A DNA stretch of 64,000 nucleotides from Kribbella soli (GTDB lineage Bacteria > Actinomycetota > Actinomycetes > Propionibacteriales > Kribbellaceae): assembly GCF_004331345.1 (NCBI RefSeq), contig NZ_SJJZ01000001.1, positions 1,736,001-1,800,000 of the forward strand, in the 5' to 3' direction. Positions within the stretch are counted from its first letter, which is position 1. Each line of letters starts with the position of its first letter. Made by a program: the position numbers and the translations under genes. This document shows, piece by piece, positions 8,369-17,113 of this stretch. The notes under the pieces are model-generated. The model made no database searches and was not told the DNA's origin. It saw only the letters and a program-made list of their open reading frames with translations.

Positions 8369-8849
8369 GGTCGTCACTCCTCAACAGCAATGAATCGGAC
8401 AGGGTGTCCCGGGCGCGGGACAGGCGCGATTTGACCGTGCCTTCCGCGATTCCGAGCGTGTCCGCCACCTGAGCCACGGTCAGGTCACAGACGTAATGGA
8501 GGACGACGACCTGCCGGGTCGGCATCGGCAGGCCGGCGAGAGCCTGCTCGAGATCACCGGTGTACCGGTCGGCGGGATCCGGGACGTGGTCGGCCGGCAG
8601 CCGGTGGAACAACTGCGTGAACCGATTGCCGTCCCGGTGCCTGTTCGCGGCCAGGCGCACGGCGACCAGGCGAACCCAGGCCTCCGGAGCGTCGTACCGC
8701 GACACCTTCTCCCAGCGGGGCACGAGCCGAACAAAAGCCTCCTGGACGATGTCCTCGGCCTCGGCACGTGACCCGGTCAGCAGCGAGATCACACCCACCA
8801 GCCGCGGCTGGTGGGCGCTGTAGAACTCTCGCAGCCCCTCCGTCTCCAT
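8361..8849 (-). CDS. SigE-family ECF RNA polymerase sigma factor
   Basis: A 162-residue group 4 sigma factor. Region 2 covers about residues 3-68 (LREFYSAHQPRL, then AEDIVQEAFVRLVPRW), and region 4 covers about 100-155 with the helix-turn-helix LTVAQVADTLGIAEGTVKSR. It lacks the long linker and C-terminal extension of ECF41-type factors. The ATG at 8849 is preferred; GTG or TTG codons up to 8861 are alternatives. It is cotranscribed with an overlapping membrane protein that may hold it inactive. Targets are unknown; autoregulation is usual for this class. Confidence 0.9.
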   Translation of the reverse strand: METEGLREFYSAHQPRLVGVISLLTGSRAEAEDIVQEAFVRLVPRWEKVSRYDAPEAWVRLVAVRLAANRHRDGNRFTQLFHRLPADHVPDPADRYTGDLEQALAGLPMPTRQVVVLHYVCDLTVAQVADTLGIAEGTVKSRLSRARDTLSDSLLLRSDDHA

Positions 8850-8934
8850 ACCCACCAACACCCCCGACCCGTCGATCCGGTTCCCTGTTTTCGCGATCAG
8901 TTTTCGTGACCCTATCCAAAGTCACTCTGTGTAC

Positions 8935-9444
8935 ATGAACAAGTTGACCACGTATGAGGCCGCTTGGCTGCTCGGCGGCGCACAACGAGCTGCACTGGTC
9001 ATCTTCGTGGCGCTCGCCACCGATGGCCGGCTGGAGGTCGCGGACAAGCGGCAGCGGGTCAAGCTCGTTCGCTCCGAGGCGACGTACCCGGTCGAGGCGG
9101 CCGCGCTCGCGCTGGTCCCGGAGAGCGGTCTCGGCGTGGCGGACTTCCTCGCGCGGATCGCGGCGACCGGTGCGGTCAAGGACCTCGAGGCGGCCGTCCG
9201 TGCGAAGGGGCAGCTCCGGATGCTCCGCTGGTTCAGCCCGACGTACCGCGAACTGCTCGAACACCCCGGCACCGGCCTCCTGCGGGTCGCGGTGCTCGGC
9301 GTACCGGGGATCGAGGACGAGCGGCTGCGGGACATGTTCGAGCACCCGTTGCCGGGGATGCCGAAGATCGATCCGTTCAAGCCCGTGCGGGACAACACGA
9401 TCGACGGCACGCTCGGCCCGACGACCGGCAGCGGGTACATCTGA
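8935..9444 (+). CDS. TIGR04222-like protein, unknown function
   Basis: A 169-residue soluble protein. The N-terminus, with EAAWLLGGAQRAALVIFVAL then DGRLEV, resembles the N-terminal domain of TIGR04222 proteins of actinomycetes, which normally continue into membrane helices and a Gly/Cys-rich tail. Here the membrane part is absent and the protein ends in a soluble PGMPKIDPF-type tail. No ribosome site is clear before the ATG at 8935 or the GTG at 8929, so a leaderless message is possible. It is read divergently from the sigma factor and overlaps nothing; it ends 4 nt before purD in convergent orientation. Confidence 0.6.
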   Translation: MNKLTTYEAAWLLGGAQRAALVIFVALATDGRLEVADKRQRVKLVRSEATYPVEAAALALVPESGLGVADFLARIAATGAVKDLEAAVRAKGQLRMLRWFSPTYRELLEHPGTGLLRVAVLGVPGIEDERLRDMFEHPLPGMPKIDPFKPVRDNTIDGTLGPTTGSGYI

Positions 9445-9447
9445 GGT

Positions 9448-10725
9448 TCAGACGGTGATCTCGCCGCGCTCGGCCTTGAGGGCGATGTCGGTGCGGTGCT
9501 GGGAGCCCTTGATCCGGATCTGACCGACGGCTGCGTACGCGCGCTGGCGGGCCTCGGCGAGGTCCTTGCCGACGGCGCTCACCGCGAGGACGCGGCCGCC
9601 TGCCGTCACCAGTTCCTCGTCGTCGAGCGCCGTACCCGCGTGGAAGACGCGGACGTCGTCGCTCTCCGCCTGCTCGACGCCCGTGATCGCGTCGCCCTTG
9701 CGCGGGCTGGCCGGGTACTTCTTCGCGGCGACCACGACCGCGACCGACGACGCGTTCCGCCAGCTCAGGTCGCCGTGGTCGGTGAGCTTGCCGGTCGCGG
9801 CGGCGTACAGCAGGCCACCCAGCGGGGTCTTCAGCATCGGCAGCAGCGCCTGCGTCTCCGGATCACCGAAGCGGCAGTTGAACTCGATCACGCGCACACC
9901 ACGCGACGTCAGCGCGAGACCGGCGTACAGCAGGCCGCTGAACGGCGTGCCGCGGTGCCGGAGCTCGTCGATCGTCGGTTGCAGGACGTTCTCGGTGATG
10001 TCGGCGACCAGGTCGTCCGGCGCCCACGGGAGCGGCGTGTAGGCGCCCATGCCGCCGGTGTTCGGGCCCTCGTCGTTGTCACCGAGGCGCTTGAAGTCCT
10101 GCGCCGGCTGCATCGGCAGCACGGTCGTACCGTCGGTGATCGCGAACAGCGACACCTCGGGGCCGTCCAGGAACTCCTCGATCAGCACCTGGTCGCACTC
10201 GGCCGCGTGTGCGAGCGCCTCCTCACGGTCCGAGGTGACGACCACGCCCTTACCCGCGGCGAGCCCGTCGTCCTTCACGACGTACGGCGGCCCGAACGCG
10301 TCGATCGCCGTCGCGGCCTCCTCCGGCGTCGTGCAGACGTACGCCCGTCCGGTCGGCACGCTCGCGGCGGCCATCACGTCCTTGGCGAACGCCTTCGAGC
10401 CCTCGATCTGCGCGGCCTCCCGGGACGGCCCGAAGACCGCGAACCCGGCGTCCCGCAGCGGGTCGGCCAGGCCGGCCACCAGCGGCGCCTCCGGTCCGAC
10501 GACCACCAGATCGACGTCCAGCTCGCGCGCCAGCGCGACGACCGCGTCGTGGTCGGAGATGTCCACCGGACGGCAAACGATCGTTTGCCCGTCGTACGCC
10601 GGACGCAACACGGCAATGCCAGGGTTGCCCGGGGCCGCCACGACCTGCTCGACCTCCGGATCCTGGGCCAGCGCCCAGGCCAGAGCGTGCTCGCGGCCAC
10701 CCGAGCCGATCACCAAGACCTTCAC
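9448..10725 (-). CDS. purD: Phosphoribosylamine-glycine ligase (GAR synthetase)
   Basis: A 425-residue ATP-grasp ligase that joins glycine to 5-phosphoribosylamine, step two of purine synthesis. The N-terminal domain begins VLVIGSGGREHAL, the family hallmark. The ATP-grasp core includes EGSKAFAKDVM near residue 107, the acidic EEFLDGPEVS near 185 and the metal-binding EFNCRFGDPETQ near 270. Length and start (GTG at 10725) are normal. It stands alone here, diverging from the ugp-type operon across a 76-bp promoter region, and is linked with purB and purA in the same window. Confidence 0.95.
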   Translation of the reverse strand: MKVLVIGSGGREHALAWALAQDPEVEQVVAAPGNPGIAVLRPAYDGQTIVCRPVDISDHDAVVALARELDVDLVVVGPEAPLVAGLADPLRDAGFAVFGPSREAAQIEGSKAFAKDVMAAASVPTGRAYVCTTPEEAATAIDAFGPPYVVKDDGLAAGKGVVVTSDREEALAHAAECDQVLIEEFLDGPEVSLFAITDGTTVLPMQPAQDFKRLGDNDEGPNTGGMGAYTPLPWAPDDLVADITENVLQPTIDELRHRGTPFSGLLYAGLALTSRGVRVIEFNCRFGDPETQALLPMLKTPLGGLLYAAATGKLTDHGDLSWRNASSVAVVVAAKKYPASPRKGDAITGVEQAESDDVRVFHAGTALDDEELVTAGGRVLAVSAVGKDLAEARQRAYAAVGQIRIKGSQHRTDIALKAERGEITV

Positions 10726-10801
10726 GGGCGATCAGCCTAGCGTGCCCTGGCGCTGGGGACCCCGGGCGGTGTAAGACTGCGCCCTTACTGGAGGTAAAGG
10801 A

Positions 10802-11719
10802 TTGACTACAACAAGCTTGCCGGCGGGTGCCCGCCGCCGGCCGACACCGGCATCTCTGCTGTCCTGGCTGATGCTCGTGCCCTGCCTGGTGGTGTTCGCA
10901 CTGTTCATCGTGTGGCCGCTCGGCAAGTCCGTCTCGCTGTCGTTGCACGGCTCCGACCTCTTCGGCCGGCCGGACGCGTACGTCGGGCTGCAGCATTACA
11001 AGGACATGCTCGGCTCGGCCGAGTTCCGGCACATCCTCTGGGTGACGTTCGCGTTCGTGCTGCTCACTGTGATCCCCGGCGTGCTCGGCGGTCTGGTCGT
11101 CGTGCTGCTGCTCGAACAGCACATCAAGGGCATCCGGATCTTCCGGACCGCGTTCGCGCTGCCGTTCGCGTTCTCGGTCGCCAGCGCCTCGGTCATCTTC
11201 GCCACCATCTACAACCCGGCGATCGGGCTCGCGAACGGTTTGCTCGGCCGGTTCGGCATCGATCGGATCGGGTGGCTGACCGACCCGTCCTGGGCGCTGA
11301 TCAGCGTCGCCATCACCACGGTGTGGATGAGCATCGGGTACAACGTCCTGGTCCTGTCCGCGGGCATCGGCGCGATCCCGACCGAGATCAACGAGGCCGC
11401 CACGCTGGACGGCGCCGGCGGCTTCCGCGCGTCGCGGTACATCACGATCCCGCTGCTCGGCCCGCAACTGTTCTTCCTGATCGTCATCTCCACGATCCAG
11501 TCCCTGCAGGGCTTCGGGCAGATCAAGATCCTGACACCCGAGGGTGGGCCGGAGCAGTCGACCAAGACGCTCGTCTACTCGATCTACCACACCGCCTTCG
11601 CCAACAACGCCAGCGACTTCGGCGCCGCGTCGGCCCAGGCGATCGTGCTGCTGGTCATCCTGCTCGCCTGTACGGCGATCCAGTTCGGCGTCCTGGAGAG
11701 GCGGGTGCACTACAAGTGA
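10802..11719 (+). CDS. ugpA: UgpA-like ABC transporter permease
   Basis: A 305-residue inner membrane permease of the MalF/UgpA class with six helices after a basic N-terminus. The EAA motif that docks the ATPase is at about residues 197-220 (EAATLDGAGG, then ITIPLLGP). The start is TTG at 10802, supported by GGAGG 7 nt upstream; no ATG or GTG lies in a suitable place. It begins a three-gene operon with a second permease (GTGA overlap) and a UgpB-like binding protein, so sn-glycerol 3-phosphate or its diesters are the likely substrates. No ATPase gene is present; actinomycetes often share one multi-system ATPase such as MsiK. Confidence 0.88.
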   Translation: MTTTSLPAGARRRPTPASLLSWLMLVPCLVVFALFIVWPLGKSVSLSLHGSDLFGRPDAYVGLQHYKDMLGSAEFRHILWVTFAFVLLTVIPGVLGGLVVVLLLEQHIKGIRIFRTAFALPFAFSVASASVIFATIYNPAIGLANGLLGRFGIDRIGWLTDPSWALISVAITTVWMSIGYNVLVLSAGIGAIPTEINEAATLDGAGGFRASRYITIPLLGPQLFFLIVISTIQSLQGFGQIKILTPEGGPEQSTKTLVYSIYHTAFANNASDFGAASAQAIVLLVILLACTAIQFGVLERRVHYK

Positions 11720-12558
11720 GAACAGGTCGTGTTGTCACCTACGTGGTGCTGATCGGGGCCGCGCTCCTCGTGATCTTCCCGGTGTACTACGTCATCGCCG
11801 GATCGGTCATGTCACCCGGCCAGATCTCGTCGTACCCGCCGGATCTCTTCCCGCACGGGTTCTTCACCGGTAACTACAAGGGCGCGACGTCGTCGGGAAC
11901 GCCGATCGGGCAGCAGTACCTGAATTCGGTCCTGCAGACGTCGATCATCACGCTGTCGCAGCTGATCACCAGCGTGCTGGCGGCGTACGCGTTCGTCTTC
12001 ATGAAGATGTGGGGACGCACCCTGCTCTTCGGGCTCTTCCTGGCCACGCTGATGGTGCCGTGGGAGTCGATCGTGCTGCCGAACTACCTGACCATCACCA
12101 GCTGGGAGCTCGGCGGGCACGGACTGACCAAGACGTACGCCGGAACGATGATCGCGCTGGTGCTGCCGTTCCTGGCGAACGCGTTCGGGGTGTTCCTGCT
12201 CCGGCAGTCGTTCCTGCAGTTCCCGGTCGAACTGCGCGACGCGGCAACCATCGACGGCGCCGGGCACTGGCGGTTCCTCAGCCGGATCCTGCTGCCGCTG
12301 AACAAGCCGGCGCTGATGGCGGTCGGGCTGTACGTGTTCCTGTCCGCGTGGAACCAGTTCTTCTGGCCGTTGCTGATCGGCGACTCGGCGTCCCGCCGTA
12401 CCTTGCAGATCGGCATCAGCCAGCTCAACGACGCGGAGGCCGCCGACCCGGGACTCATCCTGGCCGGCGTCACGCTGTCGATCCTGCCCACGCTGGCCAT
12501 CGTGATCTTCGGCCAGCGCTTCATCGTCCGCGGGCTGACCGCGGGTGCGATTCGCTAG
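11716..12558 (+). CDS. ugpE: UgpE-like ABC transporter permease
   Basis: A 280-residue permease of the MalG/UgpE class with six predicted helices. Its EAA loop reads RDAATIDGAGHWRF followed by ILLPLNKPA at about residues 176-198. The GTG start at 11716 overlaps the upstream stop as GTGA, which implies translational coupling. The same frame stays open far upstream, but that stretch is the shadow of the first permease. With its neighbour it forms the heterodimeric channel for the lipoprotein encoded 16 nt downstream. Confidence 0.9.
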   Translation: MRTGRVVTYVVLIGAALLVIFPVYYVIAGSVMSPGQISSYPPDLFPHGFFTGNYKGATSSGTPIGQQYLNSVLQTSIITLSQLITSVLAAYAFVFMKMWGRTLLFGLFLATLMVPWESIVLPNYLTITSWELGGHGLTKTYAGTMIALVLPFLANAFGVFLLRQSFLQFPVELRDAATIDGAGHWRFLSRILLPLNKPALMAVGLYVFLSAWNQFFWPLLIGDSASRRTLQIGISQLNDAEAADPGLILAGVTLSILPTLAIVIFGQRFIVRGLTAGAIR

Positions 12559-12573
12559 AAAGGTTGGTTCTCC

Positions 12574-13977
12574 ATGAGATCCGTTCGACGTACGGCAGGT
12601 GCCGCGTCGCTGCTGGCGGTGCTGGCTCTGGTCGCCGCCGGCTGTGGTGGCTCCTCGGACTCCAAGGACTCCGCGAGCGGCGGGCAGGACGCGCCCGACG
12701 CCAGCGCGCTCGACAAGGCGAGCGGGGTCACAAAGGTCACCTTCTGGCACGGCATGAAGGGCGCGAACGGCGCGGCCGTCGACAAGCTGGTGAAGGCGTT
12801 CAACGCCGCGAACTCCGGCAAGATCGAGGTCACCGCGGTCTACCAGGGTGACTACGACGACACGATCACCAAGTACAAGACCTCGGTGCAGCAGGGCAAC
12901 ACGCCCTCCGTCGTACAGATCTACGACATCGGCTCGCGGTTCATGATCGACTCCAAGCAGACCGTGCCGGTGCAGAAGTTCGCCGACAAGGACGGCTACA
13001 CGCTGGACTCGATCGAGCCGAACATCGCGAACTACTACTCGATCGACGCCCAGCTGAACTCGATGCCGTTCAACACGTCGATGCCGTTGCTGTACATCAA
13101 CAAGGAAGCCTTCGTGAAGGCCGGCCTCGACCCGGCGAAGCCGCCGACGAACCTCGACGAGATCATGGCGGCGGCGAAGAAGCTGACCGTCAAGCAGGGC
13201 GGGAAGACCGTGCAGTACGGCTTCAACGCGGCGATCTACGGCTGGTTCGTCGAGCAGCTGATCGCCCAGTCCGGTACGACGTACTGCGACAACGACAACG
13301 GCCGCAAGGACCTCGCGACGAAGGTGAACTTCGCCGACGAGCAGGGCGTGAAGGTCGCGACCTGGTACCAGGAGATGGTCAAGCAGGGTCTGATGCCGAA
13401 CACCGGCAAGAAGACCGACGACGCGCAGGCCGTCTTCAAGTCCGGTACGTCGGCGATGCACCTGGAGTCGACCGGTTCGCTGCGCGGCTACATCGATGCC
13501 GCGAAGGGCAAGTTCACGGTGATGACCGCGCCGTTCCCGCACCTCACGTCCGCGGACAGCGGCGGCCCGATCATCGGCGGCGCGTCGCTGTGGATCGATG
13601 GTCCCGGCCACTCCGACGCCGAGAAGCGCGCCTCGTGGGAGTTCGTGAAGTTCGCCTCCTCCCCCGCCCAGCAAGCCGCCTGGCACACCGGCACCGGCTA
13701 CTTCCCCATCAACAAGAAGGCGCTGGACGAGCCGTCCGACAAGGCGTGGGTGGCGCAGTACCCGCAGTTCACCACCGCGATCACCCAACTCCACAACACC
13801 AAGCCGACCAACGCCTCCTCCGGCTGCATCCTCGGCGTCATGCCCCAGGCCCGCAAAGCCGCCGAAGACGGCCTGGAGAAAGCGGTCCTGGGCACCGACC
13901 CCGCCACCGCCATGAAGGCAGCCGCCGACTCCATCAAGCCCCAGATCGACCAGTACAACAAGACAGTCAAGAAGTAG
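12574..13977 (+). CDS. ugpB: UgpB-like extracellular solute-binding lipoprotein
   Basis: A 467-residue binding protein. It has a basic n-region, hydrophobic core and lipobox LVAAGC (Cys near residue 26), so it is anchored as a lipoprotein. The mature part begins VTFWHGMKGANGAAVDKLV and contains MPFNTSMPLLYINKEAFVKAGLDP, IIGGASLWI and WHTGTGYFPI, which closely follow Escherichia coli UgpB. That supports glycerol-3-phosphate or glycerophosphodiester capture, although sugar binding cannot be excluded. AAAGG before the ATG serves as ribosome site. A strong hairpin after the stop ends the operon. Confidence 0.88.
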   Translation: MRSVRRTAGAASLLAVLALVAAGCGGSSDSKDSASGGQDAPDASALDKASGVTKVTFWHGMKGANGAAVDKLVKAFNAANSGKIEVTAVYQGDYDDTITKYKTSVQQGNTPSVVQIYDIGSRFMIDSKQTVPVQKFADKDGYTLDSIEPNIANYYSIDAQLNSMPFNTSMPLLYINKEAFVKAGLDPAKPPTNLDEIMAAAKKLTVKQGGKTVQYGFNAAIYGWFVEQLIAQSGTTYCDNDNGRKDLATKVNFADEQGVKVATWYQEMVKQGLMPNTGKKTDDAQAVFKSGTSAMHLESTGSLRGYIDAAKGKFTVMTAPFPHLTSADSGGPIIGGASLWIDGPGHSDAEKRASWEFVKFASSPAQQAAWHTGTGYFPINKKALDEPSDKAWVAQYPQFTTAITQLHNTKPTNASSGCILGVMPQARKAAEDGLEKAVLGTDPATAMKAAADSIKPQIDQYNKTVKK

Positions 13978-13990
13978 CGCTTACGTACTG

Positions 13991-14023
13991 CAGCCGCCCG
14001 AGGACAAGCTCTTCGGGCGGCTG
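13991..14023. terminator. Bidirectional terminator hairpin
   Basis: CAGCCGCCCGA (13991-14001) pairs perfectly with TCGGGCGGCTG (14013-14023) around an 11-nt loop. It lies between the convergent ugpB-like and SnoaL-like genes and can stop both. Confidence 0.85.
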
Positions 14024-14026
14024 TCG

Positions 14027-14479
14027 TCATTTGCGCTGACTGAAGACAGGCCTGCTTTCCGCGCCTGCAACCAACTCGTCGTCGAGAACGCCGGTGTTCT
14101 GGCAGGCGGTCAGAAGCCACTGCCCGTCTTCTTTCGTCATGACCCACAGCGGCGTGCCCACGTCCGGACCATCGGGCGTCTGGTACACCTGGCGCACTTT
14201 GACCGCGGCGACGTCGGGGCGGATGAAGAGCACGTGCTCCAACTCGAACCTGACCGTCATGCCCTGCATCCCGCCGGGAAGCACCTGATGCGTGAAGGTC
14301 GAGATCGCCTCGAGGCCGAAGAGACGCTTGCCACCGCCCGTTGTCCAGATCGCATCCGTTCGGAACAGACCGAGGAACTCGTCGGGGAGCTCATTGTTCT
14401 GGGCGTGTTCGACCACAGAGATCACCTGCTCGATCGCTGCGATGTCGGCCTCGCGTGACGAGACGTCTGAAGTGTTCAT
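14027..14479 (-). CDS. SgcJ/EcaC-type SnoaL-like (NTF2-fold) protein
   Basis: A 150-residue protein with the cone-shaped NTF2-like fold predicted from IEQVISVVEHAQN, an FRTDAIWTTGGGKRLFGLEAI segment and the terminal DGQWLLTACQNTGV. This pattern matches the SgcJ/EcaC family, small proteins often found as orphan genes or near secondary metabolite genes; they are binding proteins or cyclase-like enzymes with poorly known substrates. The ATG at 14479 is preferred, but an upstream ATG pair at 14497-14500 is possible because neither has a ribosome site. It is a single gene, convergent with the transporter operon. Confidence 0.7.
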   Translation of the reverse strand: MNTSDVSSREADIAAIEQVISVVEHAQNNELPDEFLGLFRTDAIWTTGGGKRLFGLEAISTFTHQVLPGGMQGMTVRFELEHVLFIRPDVAAVKVRQVYQTPDGPDVGTPLWVMTKEDGQWLLTACQNTGVLDDELVAGAESRPVFSQRK

Positions 14480-14599
14480 GGGTTGATGGTGAAACATCAA
14501 GCAAACTTGAGGTCAAGACGTCGCAGGTATGGCGAGTACACCCGTTCCACCGCCTCGCGCACTTCCCCTTGTGGATAAGGGTTCTGGCCGCTGATCGAT

Positions 14600-14635
14600 T
14601 TGAGCGAGACCGATTTGTGATCTAGAATAGAACGC
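14600..14635 (+). promoter_or_regulatory. Sigma-70-type promoter for a leaderless DUF222/HNH transcript
   Basis: TTGAGC (14600-14605) and TAGAAT (14623-14628) are separated by exactly 17 bp and resemble the -35 and -10 elements of the housekeeping sigma factor. Transcription would begin about 7 nt after the -10, at or next to the ATG at 14636, and no ribosome site exists. This predicts a leaderless mRNA. Confidence 0.55.
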
Positions 14636-16323
14636 ATGTTCGAAGGCGACCTGGATGAGCTCGGCACCGCGGACCTGTTGGCCGCGGCGTCGGAGTACGG
14701 CCGGATCCAGGACCGGGCCGCGGTGCGGGTTCTGGAGGCGGCGCTGGTGTTTGCCGACCGGCACGCGGTGGTGTGGGGCGAGCCGCGGCCGGGCTACGAA
14801 CAGATCCATGTGTATGGCGGTGACGGTTGTCCGGGGGTGGCGGAGTTCGCGCCGGTCGAGTTCGGCGCGGTGATGCGCATGTCGAGCGGTGCGGCCGCGG
14901 CGTTGATCGGGGAAGCGTTGGCGTTGCGGCATCGGCTGCCGAGGATCTGGGCCGCGGTGCTGGCCGGCGACGCTGTCGCGTGGCGGGCGCGCAAGATCGC
15001 GCACGCCTGCCTGGCGTTATCACTGGAGGCGGCCGCGATCGTCGACCGGCACGTCGTCGGGATCGTCGACACCGTCACGCCGGGTGCGCTGCAAAGGATC
15101 GTGAAGGCGGCGGTGTGGGAGGCCGACCCGGAAGCGGCGAAAGCCCAAGCGGAAGCGGCCGCCCGGACCCGGGGTGTGTTCGTGGCTCCGTCGGATGACC
15201 ATGGCACGAAGCGGATCTGGGTCCGCGCCGCGGCCGGTGACGTGATCCGCTTCGACGCCACGATCGACGACCTGGCCCGCGCGTTGAAGACCCTGGCGAC
15301 ACCGACGACCTGGACCAGCGGCGCGCGAAGGCGATCGGCTGGATCTCCGACCCCGCAGCAGCCCACCAACTCCTCGAAGTCGCCCGCCACCTCGCCCGCA
15401 CCCAGCCGGCCCACCCCCAGCCGGCAGACCCCACGCCAGCAGACGCCCAGCCCACCGACTCCCAGCCGACCCACGCCCGACGGACGCACGTCACCCCTGA
15501 CGATGGGGCTGAGGACCGCGCAGAGGGCCGGGGTCACGGCGGCGACAACGGTGCGTACGACAGCGCGTCCGACGGTTGGGACGACGCTATGAATGACGGT
15601 CGGGATGACCGAGCGGACGACGGCGGGGATGACGGCGGGCACGACGGGGATGCGTTCACGCGGCTGGCCATGGCGGGCACGTTGCCGGGTCGGCTCGCGG
15701 CGATCAAGCGGGCGGCGTACAGCGACGGGCTCGGCGCGGGGAGCGGGCGGCGGAACCGGCACACCCTGTACGTGCACCTCACCGACCGGACGCTTGCCAG
15801 CGGCAACGGCGTGCTGCGGGTCGAGGAACTCGGGCCGCTGCTCGCAGGCCAGTTGACCGAGTTGCTCGGTCATGACCAGATCGTCGTGAAGCCCGTGATC
15901 GATCTTCAGGACCAGGTCAGTGTGCACAGTTACGAGATCCCGGACCGGATCCGCGAACGGGTGAGACTCCAGCACCCGACCGACATGTTCCCGTACAGCG
16001 GCGCCGAAGCCACCAGCCGGATGGATCAAGACCACATCACGCCGTACGACCGCACCGGTCCACCAGGACAAACGACCGCCGACAATCTCATACCGCTAGG
16101 CAGACTCCACCACCGCGCCAAGACCTTCGGCGGCTGGCGCAGCCGACGCCTGCCCACCGGCGCCGTCGACTGGACCAGCCCCCACGGATTCCGGTTCGTC
16201 GTCGACTACACCGGCACCCACCCGATGCCAACCACCTCCCACACGAGAGAACTCGAAGCGGTCGAGCGGCAGGCGGGACTGTCAGTGGGGGCTGAAAGGA
16301 TGTGGCCATGGAACAGGTATTGA
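14636..16323 (+). pseudogene. DUF222-HNH endonuclease-like gene broken by a 1-bp frameshift
   Basis: Two overlapping frames give one DUF222-HNH protein. The first (14636 to about 15294) holds the helical DUF222 domain; it stays open as low-complexity Thr/Pro sequence to 15592. The true continuation is in another frame from GGC at 15295 (GDTDDLDQRRAKAIGWISDP), the classic DUF222 core, and ends with the HNH motif DQDHITPYD, then ADNLIPLGRLHHRAK. The break lies in CTGGCGAC at about 15294-15298, consistent with loss of one G. Restored length is about 562 residues. It could be a real pseudogene, a phase-variable site or a sequencing error. Family members are abundant in actinomycetes and their role is unsettled. 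Confidence 0.85.
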
Positions 16324-17000
16324 GTCGGCCGGAAGCGTCGGCGGCGATCCAGGACACTGGGTGGCGCTTCTTGCTGGGCACCTTGCGAACGTCGGTCCCG
16401 GTCGGGTCGTTGGCTCAGGCAATCGGCTTCGCAGCGGACGCTGTCGCGGTGTGCGGCGACGACGCCGACGCGCACCTTCGGGTCGATGCCCGCCCCGATC
16501 GGGTCGTGTTCACTCTGCAGTCGTTGGAGCACGCAGCGGTTACCACCCTGGATGTCGAGCTCGCGCTTCGGATCTCTGCTACCGCGGACAGGTCCGGATT
16601 ACTGGCGGAGCCCGAAATCGGAACGGGGGCGCCGCGATCCGTCCAGATTCTGGAGATCGCGATTGATGCACTGGACATTGCCGGGATTCGGCCGTTCTGG
16701 AGGGCGGTGCTGGGTTACACCGGTGAGGCAGGTGCCGAGGGACCCGAGGATCCGCTCATCGACCCGTTCGGGCAGGACCCGGCCATCTGGTTCCAGCAGA
16801 TGGACCAGCCGCGCCCGCAGCGCAATCGCATCCACTTCGACATCTGTGTTCCGCACGACGAAGCACCACGGCGCATCGAGGCCGCACTGGCAGCTGGGGG
16901 CCGACTTGTGTCCGCGACGCGTGCCCCCGCTTTCTGGGTGCTTGCCGACCTGGAGGGGAACGAAGTCTGCGTGACCACCTGGCAGGGCCGCGACGGCTGA
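16308..17000 (+). CDS. Pterin dehydratase-like domain fused to a VOC (glyoxalase-like) domain
   Basis: A 230-residue fusion. Residues 1-95 match the pterin-4a-carbinolamine dehydratase layout (WRFLLGTLRTSVPVGSLAQA, FAADAVAV, then LDVELALRIS) but the catalytic His-His-Pro segment is replaced by GDDADAHLR, so dehydratase activity is doubtful. Residues about 110-228 form a VOC domain (IDALDIAGIRPFWRAVLGY, RIHFDICVPHDEA, FWVLADLEGNEVCVTTW). The ATG at 16308 has AAAGGA 7 nt upstream and is preferred to a GTG at 16302. It overlaps the end of the broken HNH gene by 16 nt. Such fusions are annotated as VOC proteins; the substrate is unknown. Confidence 0.75.
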   Translation: MEQVLSRPEASAAIQDTGWRFLLGTLRTSVPVGSLAQAIGFAADAVAVCGDDADAHLRVDARPDRVVFTLQSLEHAAVTTLDVELALRISATADRSGLLAEPEIGTGAPRSVQILEIAIDALDIAGIRPFWRAVLGYTGEAGAEGPEDPLIDPFGQDPAIWFQQMDQPRPQRNRIHFDICVPHDEAPRRIEAALAAGGRLVSATRAPAFWVLADLEGNEVCVTTWQGRDG

Positions 17001-17113
17001 CCCTTCTTCCAACCTGCCGGTCTGGAACTGCAGGGAGTGCGACGTCAAAGGACCAGCTTCATACGCGGCGCAGACGTTCCTGCGCCACTGCCAGGCGTAG
17101 CATCCTCGGCTCC

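Noticed and set aside
10912-11715. Long N-terminal extension of the second permease
   Set aside because: The frame is the shadow of the first permease; the GTGA overlap start gives the normal family length.
11812-13794. 660-codon - frame opposite the ugp-type operon
   Set aside because: Antisense shadow of well-supported transporter genes.
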